Source of the DNA: Rattus norvegicus
Lineage: Eukaryota > Chordata > Mammalia > Rodentia > Muridae
Assembly: GCF_036323735.1 (NCBI RefSeq)
Contig: NC_086021.1
Span: 163,757,976-163,821,975 of the forward strand
Length of the DNA stretch: 64,000 nucleotides
Reading direction: 5' to 3'
Below the pieces are notes generated by a model that saw nothing but the letters and a program-made list of their open reading frames with translations, was not told the DNA's origin and did not search any database. Shown piece after piece: positions 55,826 to 64,000 of the stretch (its first letter is position 1; each line of letters starts with the position of its first letter). The translations under genes were made by a program, and so were the position numbers.

Positions 55826-56244
55826 TAAAAAGTTAGGCTTTTTAATCCTGATTTCCTTATTCTTATGGTGTACAGAGAACCCAGAAATATTCTTCTGGAA
55901 TATGCCCTCTTCTCAGGCCTCTGGCACCAGAGCAGTCACTCTAGTCTTTGGTAAACCTATATGTCTTCCCTTATATATGGCCTACAGAGTAGACGACAAA
56001 GAAAAATTACCTCTAAAAGAACATATCCTTGGCCTGCCTATTCTCCTCACTCTTAGATAGAAAAGGATGATGGTGGCAGTTTTTATAAAGTAGTCTTGAC
56101 ACCAAAGTCTAAAAAATTCAAGCTAAATGACTTGAAAGAAATGAAATTAATTTCGTTCTTTTTCTCCCCCTCCCCCACTTTGTTTTCATAGTTTGTAGGG
56201 CAGAGCTAGGGCCATTCTTTAAATTGTAGCTCATTTGTTATTGC
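55826..56244. other. Intron 2 sequence, nothing recognised
   Basis: Unassigned. Confidence 0.5.
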
Positions 56245-56258
56245 TAGTTCACTCTTAA

Positions 56259-56446
56259 ATGCTTTTTTTTATATTTTATTTATTTATTATATATGAGTAC
56301 ATTGTAGCTGTCTTCAGACACACCAGAAGAGGGCATCAGATCTCATTACAGATGGTTGTGAGCCACCATGTGGTTGCTGGGATTTGAACTCAGGACCTTG
56401 GGAAGAGCAGTCGGTGCTCTTAACCACTGAGCCATCTCTCCAGCCC
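56259..56446 (-). mobile_element. B2 SINE (antisense)
   Basis: Near-consensus antisense B2. The 14-bp duplication tagttcactcttaa is at 56245-56258 and 56447-56460. Confidence 0.97.
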
Positions 56447-56460
56447 TAGTTCACTCTTAA

Positions 56461-59243
56461 GTATGAAAATTGAGAGTAAATTCTTAGAAACTTTGGTTGT
56501 TTGACATTTCCTTGTATGAGTATTTATTAGAATTTAAAAAATAGAAAATATCCTTCATAAATAGTTTTGAGAAATACAGACTTTCTTGGTTTGTTTGACA
56601 CAGTAGAAGAGAGCTTCACTCATGTTTATTAAATTGTCAGTACTTCTCTCACAGGGTTGCTTTACGGATGACATGGTGGTAGATGTGTAGGTTACTTATT
56701 ATGTGTGCCTGCTATAATGCCTTTGTGTGCACATTATGTAATCCTCACCACCACTGAAGCAAGTCTTGCTCTCACCCTCATTCTGAGACTTGGGGTAGGT
56801 TATAGGGCAGCAAGTGATTAGGCATCTGGACAGAGCTATACTGTTTTCTCCATAGAATGTGCACAGGACCTCTCTGTTGTCCCTCTGCTTTTTTGTGTGT
56901 GTCACCAGAGCTAGAATTCTAACTATATTACTGACTTAACTTAGTTTTGACCTTAAGCAAGTAGCTTTATCAGGATCTTAATTTTCTCATTTCCTTTCCA
57001 TGACAAAAGGGCCATATTTTATCATTTTACATTCCTTAGCATGATAAAGGTTGACATACAGTGGATATTAAATACTGTGGCCACCGATTACAATAGTGGC
57101 ATTCTAAAGGTCCTTTAAGTCTCTGTTTTATCTGAACATCCCACATACTTGATCTTCTGGCTTTCCCTTGGAGGGTCACATTTTATATCATTCACCTGAC
57201 TATGTCTGTCTATTTATGATCTTATTAACTCATGTCTGTTTGTTTTAAACAGTCTCTAACCTGACTACTTTGAGATAACAAACATGGTTCTATGAAATGT
57301 ATTTAAACCACTGGGGTTAATATAAGGTAAGGGTGAAGGGACTAGCTCAAAAGTCAGGAAAAGTACTCTTGTCCACTCTTGCTCAAGGAGGTGTGGGCCT
57401 ACGGTACCCCTGCCAGGCTTGAGTAATGGCTATAGCCTAGAGCAAGATTTTCCATGAGCTGTAGTGGGGTCTTCAGTCATTGGAACATGGCACCTTCCAA
57501 CATATAATGGATAGCAGGACTAGAGGAACATTTGTCACCACCTGACTTCTCTGCAGGAGAAAGGCTCGTAAGTCATAGCTGACAAACCCTTTGATGAGTT
57601 TTAAACTTCATTTACAGAAAAGAATAGCTATAATCAAGAAACGGCAAGCAGTGACTAATCTTGCCACATTATCACGGTGAGGAGCCAGCTTTGGGAGGCA
57701 TGAAGAGTGGGAGAGGGCTAAATTGCAGTTTCACAGCAAAGTGCTGATTGGCTCTTGGGCTTGTGAATTTGCTCTAAGACAGACCATGAATTTGCCTTAA
57801 AGATATCAGAAACTAAGGAACTACTCTATGCTCAGCACTGAGGCCATTCTTGGCCAAGGTTGAAAGGACCAACTCTGGTCTCACTCATACTTGTGGCAGC
57901 TCTGACTTTAGTACAAACTTGTCTTTGGTTACCTTGAACACCATCGTCTGCCTCATAGTGAGAGGCTTTTGTGATCTACGATCTCTGTTTTACGTGTTCC
58001 AAAGAATGACTTAATGATAGTCATACTTTTGGTTTTGAACAAGTGAGCTGAGTATATCTGTCCACAATAAAAGTAAAGAGCCAATGGTAGATACATAGAT
58101 AATGGATAGATAGCCAAGCACAACATTATGTCAGGTTCTCAAAACATCCAGCAGAAATTAACTAGGAAGCTTCTTTTAGTCAGTGTATATTTACAGAAGA
58201 AGGAGAGGACTGATAAGAAGAAGAGGAATGATAAGTTTTAAAGACGTAATTCTGTATATTTTTTCTACAATTTCTTGCTACTACCCAGTAGTGTAATTCA
58301 TCAGAGACAGTCTCCCTTTTGGTAGATGGTTCTTCCATGTTTCTTCTCTTCTGATTACTCACACTGCTCTGCTTAGGCTACTTCTGGGGCAGTGGACTTG
58401 AACCAGGGCACATCTGCTTTCTGAGCATGTGGGTGTCTCACATTTGCCTGAGTCTAGTCACCAGACTAACTTACCAGATGAATAAACACACATTTCATTT
58501 GCTAATACTTGGTCCATGATTAGTTTAGAATTTATTTTTAGTCATGAATAGATGTTTGTTGGTGATTTAAGATAGTCCCCTACCCACTGTTTGCTGCATT
58601 TCTCTGTTAATTGATAAGTCACAATCCTCATAGATTCCAAGCTTCCATTTGAAGAAGCCATAGTCAAAGGTCGAATACAGGAGAAGTGGGATATACACTC
58701 TGGCCATGCTATGGGGAGATAATTAAGACCTCATCCTGCCTCTGCTGTCCCTTCAGGTCTCACCACATGGTAACAACATTGAAATAGTAGACCTTGAGGC
58801 ACAGATGAGGGAGGGTGGCCAAGGCCAAGCCTGGAGTCCCTCCTTTTGCTGTGATGGTTTGGTAGGCACAAAAGGAGATGCTACTGAAGTTTGTGATACT
58901 GGACACTGAGATGGAGTGACAGCATTAGTATAGACTTTCTGTGTTAAGGGAGTGAGAAGGTTTCAGAGGTTTCAACCAATGTTTAGTTCTTTGTTTCTAA
59001 GTCTGTGGTAAAGCAGAATGTCATGGTTAAGGGGGCCAGGTGCTGTCTGTCCCCTTATATCCTGTACAGCCAGGAGCTCATCATGGGATTAATCCTTGAT
59101 AGACTGACTAGCATCCTCACAGTCCAGTCACTAAGAGTAGTGCGTCTATTTGGAAACAAGTCTTCATTCAGCACACGAACTTGTGGGGCTATTATGTCCA
59201 AACCATAACATTCCTCCCACCCCTTTCATTCCTTTTCCTTTCC
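56461..59243. other. 2.8-kb SINE-poor intron 2 stretch
   Basis: No gene and no young SINE. 56922-57085 (gaccttaagcaagtagcttt, later aattttctcatttcctttcc) looks like a + strand MIR remnant. The rest is unassigned, the longest repeat-poor stretch of the window. Confidence 0.45.
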
Positions 59244-59282
59244 GCTGCTGCTGCTGCTGCTGCTGCTGTTGCTGTTGTTGTT
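59244..59282. repeat. (GCT)n(GTT)n array
   Basis: About eight GCT units, then GTT units, at the tail side of the next antisense B1. Probably evolved from that B1's A-rich tail. Confidence 0.93.
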
Positions 59283-59417
59283 GGAAACAGGGTTTCTCTG
59301 TGTAGCCATAGCTGTTATGGAACATGCTCTGTAGACCAGGCTGGGCTGGAACTCAGAGACCTGCCTGCCTCTGCTTTCTGAGTGCTGGGATTAAAGGCGT
59401 GGGCCACCACCACCTAG
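59283..59417 (-). mobile_element. B1 SINE (antisense)
   Basis: ggaaacagggtttctctgtg, then gctgggattaaaggcgtggg and ccaccaccacctagc. Confidence 0.92.
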
Positions 59418-59425
59418 CAACATTC

Positions 59426-59426
<1 letters not shown>

Positions 59427-59462
<36 letters not shown>

Positions 59463-59898
59463 ATTGGAAAATGTTTATTTTGAAATTATTTTAATTTAGA
59501 AATAGAAAACGTCATAGGAAGGAGGAAAGAAACAAAAACCACAAAGCATCCAGGCAACTTTTTACTTCATGAGCTTGTCACCCCCTCATTGGTTCACCAG
59601 TCCCATGATGAGAAAGGACTCAGACACCCACAATAATGTTATTAATAGGGATGTGGATCAGTTTTACAAAGAAGCCAATGAACGCCATGATAGCAAATAC
59701 AATCGCTGTGGTCATGGTGATCTTCTGGAATTCTTTTCTATCAGGTTTGGTGCATCTTTTAACCAGCCAAATTGAGTCCTTTATTTACAAACTGCCAACT
59801 TGGCTCGACAAACTGCATTACCTGATCCATGTTTGTGGGATGGTAGTTTGAGAGGGTAGAGACACGTAGCTTAGGAGAGAATTGAGCCCAACAGAACC
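59427..59898 (-). pseudogene. Sec61g: Processed pseudogene of Sec61g (Sec61 translocon gamma subunit)
   Basis: The functional gene encodes a 68-residue tail-anchored subunit of the ER protein-translocation channel. On the - strand the ATG is at 59830 and the N-terminus reads MDQVMQFVEPS. Later parts show KPDRKEFQK, then FFVKLIHIPINNIIV, with the stop at 59622-59620. The ATG-to-stop span is 211 bases against 207 expected. A 4-base TAAA insertion near 59780-59787 breaks the frame at about codon 16, and several substitutions follow, including a Val in place of the last Gly. No introns are present. A 3' UTR with AATAAA (antisense at 59474-59479) runs into a (CAA)n tract replacing the poly-A. The 12-bp duplication caacattctgtt is at 59418-59429 and 59899-59910. 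It lies opposite to Raly and is not expected to be functional. Confidence 0.95.
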
Positions 59899-59910
59899 CA
59901 ACATTCTGTT

Positions 59911-60463
59911 TCTTAATACCTTCCAGCACCTGACATTAGACTGGTTACCACTTAATTTTTATTTCCTTTTTTATTTATTTATTTTTTATTATGTATTTAA
60001 GTAGTTATTTTGAGGCAGAATCTCAATGTAGACCTGACTATCCTGTAACTCTATATAGACAAAGTATATTAGGGCTTACTTACTACTTGCTGTCCTAGAG
60101 TTATTTAAGGGGAAAGGGAGGAGAATAAAACCAGAAATAACCCACCAGGTATGGGCTAAAATCAACTAAGCAACTCCTCCTTGCAGGTGAACAAGAAACA
60201 GGTCCAGTCGTGGGCAAGTTTAAATGCTAGATTTACCCTGAGAGACAGAATTGGAAGCTTAACAACGGAGGCATAGCAGAGTCAGGTTTACAGCAGATTA
60301 GTCTAGACTGTAGAATGTCAAGTCATGTTCCCTTGACTATTAAGTTAGGTAGTTGTTTGCTGAAAAATATATTAATATTTTTAGGATTCCCAGAAAGAGG
60401 CTAGATGTGGTAGTCACAGCACTTGAGATGAGGAGGGTCAAGAAATTAAGGTCATCTTGGGAC
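59911..60463. other. Intron 2 sequence with a B1 fragment
   Basis: About 60010-60065 (ggcagaatctcaatgtagac) looks like a diverged antisense B1 fragment. A degenerate sense B1 fragment is near 60398-60450. The rest is unassigned. Confidence 0.45.
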
Positions 60464-60465
60464 GG

Positions 60466-60496
<31 letters not shown>

Positions 60497-60500
60497 CATG
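60464..60500. repeat. (TG)n microsatellite
   Basis: About 14 TG units followed by TGCG-type repeats. Confidence 0.95.
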
Positions 60501-61928
60501 CGTGCACAAGTTGAAGGCGTGCTACTTTGTCTTTTTTAAAAATGGAAAGGAGATGGGGGTGCATAAACTAGGGGTGGTTTTTAAGTTGGAGATGGTTGGT
60601 TTGTGAAGGTAGACATTTGGACCAGTCTAGAAAACTAGACCTGGAAGCTAGATAATATGGCACACACCACTGTAGGACCATTCAAGTGTTCGGCTCTCTA
60701 GACATGTGTCTTCTGGGGCTTAGGGAAGCTATGGAGTAGCATGCACCTGTGTGCCACAGCATCACACAAGACCTAAAAGCCAGCTGGGAGGGCATAGATT
60801 TGGATCCCTGCACATGTTCTGTGTAGCAGTCATATGCATATACTTCTGTGTCTTCTCTAGAGATGAGAGCAGGGTAACATGGTTGACTCTGGTGCCCTAA
60901 GAATGTGTTCCAGTCTGATCACAACTCTAGAATGGTCCCATTAGTGGTGGTGTTAGTAGAGTAGACAAACACATACAGTTATACTAATATTTGATCTTGT
61001 AAAAGCCTCCACAGTTTGCAAACTTCTTTTATATTCGTTGTTCCAAAGCTCAGATAAGGAGAGAGAAGGTTGGAAGGGTCAAACCTGAAGGACTGTTGTC
61101 CAGCAAACCAATCCTTCCTTCTCAGTGTGTTAGAGGTTCCTAACAGTCTGAGGGGATCCATAACTAGCCTCTCCCTATCAGATAAATTGCAGGGTCACTG
61201 CCATTGTACCTAAACTATCATCTCTCCCTCCCCTTTCTCAGTCCATACCATAGGCCTGGTTGGCTCCCTCCCCCCAAACAAAGTGGCATCTCTGGCTAAA
61301 ACCTCATAGCTTTGAGCAGAATCAATCATCTAGTGTCACACGGATCCCTTATAAAATTCTTTATATTTGTGGGTGGACAAGGAACCTTTGAATGGCTCAA
61401 CATTCAGGCAGGATGTAACTGAAAAATGGGAATCATTAAGCCTCTCCTTTTGCTTGTGCAGAGTGTATTGGGTGTGTTCATGGGTAATCTTTTTTGTCCT
61501 TCACTGCTTTATAAATGGTGGTGATTGGGGTATAAAAGTAAACTTAGGAACAAGAGCCCGTCTCTTCCAAGTTATTTCTAAAGCTCATGCCAGCTCTTCA
61601 TTAGTAGCAACAAGATAAGCTCTGAGCCCCTTGCTTTAATAATACACATCTGACTCCTGTCAATCCATTGAATTTATCATAAGCTCAGGTCTGGGAGCAG
61701 TTTCTTTTCCTTATCAGATGCCATGGTTCAGCCTGTGATTTGTTTGTAAACAGTGCCACCAGCTGGTGAGAACCAGCCAAGTTCAAGGCACGTTGTCCAC
61801 AGAGCAGCACACAGAGAAGACATTGGAAAGAGAATAGGTTTCTTCAGCTTGCATTTTTACCTAAATCTCTGAAAATCAGCCCCCCTCCCAATTAGGTATA
61901 GTAAACAGGCAGGCTCATGAAGGAGATA
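60501..61928. other. Intron 2 sequence with a possible enhancer motif group
   Basis: No gene. 61708-61768 holds GATA-, FOX- and E-box-like motifs, listed separately. The rest is unassigned. Confidence 0.45.
61708..61768. promoter_or_regulatory. Candidate enhancer motif cluster (GATA, FOX, E-box)
   Basis: CTTATCAG (GATA, antisense) near 61711, GTAAACA (forkhead) at 61746-61752, and the perfect 12-bp palindrome CACCAGCTGGTG at 61757-61768. The motifs are seen directly; any enhancer role is inferred. Confidence 0.3.
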
Positions 61929-61972
61929 TACATACATACATACATACATACATACATACATACATACATACA
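61929..61972. repeat. (CATA)n microsatellite
   Basis: About 11 tetranucleotide units. Confidence 0.96.
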
Positions 61973-62227
61973 GCCTGGAGGCTACTTAGTACCTTCTGAA
62001 AGTACGCTAGGAGATGGATTTGTACAAACCTATATTAGTAGGCAGAACATGGCCTGTAAGTACAAATGCCAATTTCAAACTGCAAACTTCTTTCACTGGA
62101 ATTAACATTTTTCTTCCCTTTCTCCTGGGGCTATGCCAAGGTATAGCCACTTTGTGGAAGGAGGCCTTGTGAGTTAAATAGATTACCAGAATGTTGTAGG
62201 GAGGGTAAGTGAGGGCCTTGATTCTCA
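61973..62227. other. Intron 2 sequence, nothing recognised
   Basis: Unassigned. Confidence 0.5.
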
Positions 62228-62331
62228 GATTTTTTTTTTTTTTTTGTTCTTTTTTTCGGAGCTGGGGACCGAACCCAGGGCCTTGCGCTTCCTAGGCAAG
62301 CGCTCTACCACTGAGCTAAATCCCCAACCCC
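62228..62331 (-). mobile_element. ID SINE (antisense)
   Basis: T-run and near-consensus antisense ID. No clear target-site duplication was seen, because the right flank is a C/T run. Confidence 0.93.
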
Positions 62332-62460
62332 CCCTTTTTTTTTAAAGGCAGGATTTCCCAGGCTGACCTGAAATTCACTGTGTAGACCAGGTTGGCCTTG
62401 AATTCACCTGCGTCTTCCCTGAATGCTGGGATTAAAGGTGTGCTTCATTGTGACCAACAG
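62332..62460 (-). mobile_element. B1 SINE (antisense), diverged
   Basis: gaccaggttggccttgaatt, then gctgggattaaaggtgtgct. Confidence 0.8.
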
Positions 62461-62487
62461 GGTATACATTTTAAAAAGTCAGGTATT

Positions 62488-62541
62488 CTAGCAAACGCAA
62501 GGCCCTGGGTTCGGTCCCCAGCTCCGGAAAAAAAAAAAAGA
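62488..62541 (+). mobile_element. 5'-truncated ID SINE with full target-site duplication
   Basis: Starts inside the ID body at ctagcaaacgcaaggccc and ends in ctccgg plus an A-tail. The 18-bp duplication tttaaaaagtcaggtatt is at 62470-62487 and 62542-62559, so the truncation happened at insertion. Confidence 0.95.
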
Positions 62542-62559
62542 TTTAAAAAGTCAGGTATT

Positions 62560-62740
62560 GAACGTGCATTATAACCCCAGTGCTGGAGGAGCAGAGTTAG
62601 GCTTGCTGGCCAGGCAGGTTGGCCTATTCAGTGACATCAGAACAGTGAAAAACAGTCTCAGAGGCAAGATAGGTGGATGAGGAACGATACTGTTTGTCTG
62701 CTGGTCTACACATAAACATCTATACACCCACACAAGAGCA
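62560..62740 (+). mobile_element. RSINE1/B4-type SINE fragment
   Basis: ccccagtgctggaggagcag, later aaaacagtctcagaggcaag and a CA-rich end. Diverged. Confidence 0.5.
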
Positions 62741-63681
62741 AGTTGCTAATTAGTCTCTAAATGGAACAGATTTTGAATCAGTATAAAGTGGATAACCAAA
62801 AAATTACTAAAGACCATTCTGAGATAAACACGTTGTCTTAACTATTTAAATTTGCTTTACTTCTAGGAAGCAGAATGATGAAGTTAACAGAAATGGATTT
62901 TAAACATGTCTAAATGCCTCTTAGCAAGTTAATAATCTTACTTTTTTTTGTTTATTTATTTGCTTGTTTTTAAACCAGAGTCCTAGTTTTACATTTATAT
63001 TTTATATTAATATTATATAAATATTTTATATTTACCTATGAGTTCTTAGGCTCATTCAGTATTATATGCTACCCTTAGCCTACAGTGAGTACCTGGTAAG
63101 GCCTCTGTAAGCAGACCTTTTGCAGAATGACAAGCACAGTGAGGACTTTACTGGCTAGGTTAGTAAGGATAAAGTATATTTAAATCAGACTGAGCAATTT
63201 TCATAGTAGGACACTGTTCCCTAGCAAGCATCTCTTGAAATTATCATGTATCCTCTTTGCTGTGGTTTCACATTGAAGGAACAAAAGGAGAAGCTGTAGA
63301 AAGTTGTTAAATTTAGTTTTACAATGGGGTGCTGTTTGAGATAAATATTTTTAAAGTATATGGTTAAAGTGAATTGGTGTCAAGCAGACTGGTGAGCTTC
63401 AACCTTACTGGTTGATTAGCATTATGCCCTTCCAATGTTGGTTTTTTCCATGTATGGTGTCATGTGAGTACCAAATGAAGGAACATTGTAAAGCACCAGT
63501 TAAGATTAGTGGCTATATTACGTGGCAATTCTTGGTAACATGACAAGAAAACAGGATGTATGAACAGGGAGGGATGGGTACCATAGGCACGAGAGTGTGT
63601 AGAAAGGCAAGGAGCAATCCAGGTTAGTAAGATATGGGCTGTGAACGTTCCCTGAGCCTAGCCTGAGAGCCCAGTTTCACA
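62741..63681. other. Intron 2 sequence next to the coding exon
   Basis: No repeat family clearly recognised. AT-rich at 62940-63040. Confidence 0.5.
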
Positions 63682-63708
63682 TTGGCATTCTCTTTTCAGG
63701 TGCACACC

Positions 63709-63964
63709 ATGTCCTTGAAGATTCAGACCAGCAATGTAACCAACAAGAATGACCCTAAGTCCATCAACTCTCGGGTCTTCATTGGAAACCTAAACACAGC
63801 TGTAGTGAAGAAGTCAGATGTGGAGACCATCTTTTCCAAATATGGCCGTGTGGCTGGCTGTTCTGTGCACAAAGGTTATGCTTTTGTCCAGTATGCCAAT
63901 GAGCGCCATGCCCGAGCAGCTGTGCTGGGAGAGAATGGGCGGGTGCTGGCTGGACAGACCCTGG
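63709..63964 (+). CDS. Raly: Raly, first coding exon (residues 1-85 plus one base)
   Basis: RALY is a nuclear hnRNP C-family RNA-binding protein that prefers U-rich RNA and acts in mRNA splicing and metabolism. The exon starts at 63700 after acceptor attctcttttcag. The ATG at 63709 has A at -3. Codons before it are intronic, so a longer upstream frame is wrong. The translation begins MSLKIQTSNVTNKNDPKSIN. The RRM starts at about residue 21, with RNP2 VFIGNL at 23-28 and RNP1 KGYAFVQY at 55-62. The exon ends at 63964 in phase 1 (CTG G|GTAAGT), where the family continues with the rest of the RRM. Remembered RALY matches nearly throughout; hnRNP C differs at the N-terminus (MASNVTNKTDPRS) and after RNP1. 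An intact frame and consensus splice sites argue against a retrocopy. The remaining exons are beyond the window. Confidence 0.97.
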
Positions 63965-64000
63965 GTAAGTTAAACCTCTTTCTGCCCTCTGAGTAGCTAC

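Larger units (their letters stand above)
33589..63699 (+). other. Raly: Raly intron 2 (30.1 kb)
   Basis: Runs from the donor GTGAGT at 33589 to the acceptor attctcttttcag ending at 63699. Contents are listed separately; no coding exon was found. If the 83-base exon is skipped, this joins intron 1 into one 55-kb intron. Confidence 0.55.

Noticed and set aside
59620..59830. Functional intronless Sec61g copy
   Set aside because: A 4-base insertion breaks the frame early, the last Gly is Val, and several other residues differ.
59569..59851. Small + strand frames of 68 and 71 codons
   Set aside because: They are the reverse side of the Sec61g retrocopy on the - strand.
63682..63708. Upstream extension of the Raly frame (nine codons before the ATG)
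   Set aside because: Most of these codons lie in the intron's pyrimidine tract and acceptor. The exon starts at 63700 and the ATG at 63709 matches the known RALY N-terminus.
63709..63964. Assignment to Hnrnpc or Ralyl instead of Raly
   Set aside because: The start MSLKIQTSNVTNKNDPKS and the segment NERHARAAVLGENGRVLAGQ fit RALY. hnRNP C has a different N-terminus and different residues after RNP1. RALYL could not be compared residue by residue from memory.

Overview
This is a rodent nuclear genomic window, most likely rat (Rattus norvegicus). The reasons are many tRNA(Ala)-like ID SINEs close to the rat consensus, rodent B1, B2, B3 and B4 SINEs, rodent L1, and rodent hAT (URR1-type) fragments. 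There is no sign of bacterial, plasmid or phage organisation. Repeat family names are assigned by eye from memory of the consensus sequences.

Only one protein-coding gene is supported. The window holds the 5' part of Raly (the hnRNP C-like RNA-binding protein of the agouti/lethal-yellow locus) on the + strand. Its first coding exon (63700-63964) lies at the right edge. It carries the ATG, the N-terminus and most of the RRM, and it is followed by a consensus splice donor, so the rest of the gene is outside the window. A CpG island at about 7785-9420 is the likely promoter, with a candidate first non-coding exon ending at the donor at 8699/8700. An 83-base candidate second non-coding exon is at 33506-33588. 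No ATG is visible in either candidate leader exon, so the ATG at 63709 would be the first in the mRNA.

Layout: 1-7784 is intergenic, with a 17-copy 19-bp minisatellite, an AT microsatellite, SINEs and otherwise unassigned sequence. 7785-9420 is the CpG island. 8700-33505 is intron 1 and 33589-63699 is intron 2 if the 83-base exon is real. The introns hold dozens of SINEs (B2 mostly antisense to Raly), two antisense L1 remnants (17832-18690 and about 47091-52016, the latter split by four younger SINEs), ancient MIR-age repeats, microsatellites, and a retrotransposed Sec61g pseudogene on the - strand at 59427-59898 with 12-bp target-site duplications.

I did not find a new biological system. 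The most interesting signals concern RNA processing. The 83-base exon begins with GTGAGC directly after its 3' splice site, as recursive-splicing exons do, and a second AG|GTAAGT site lies at 27704/27705. Other points are a strong antisense bias of B2 elements in the introns, ID elements with unusual ends, a microsatellite that seems to have grown out of L1 sequence, and several motif clusters that could be intronic enhancers.
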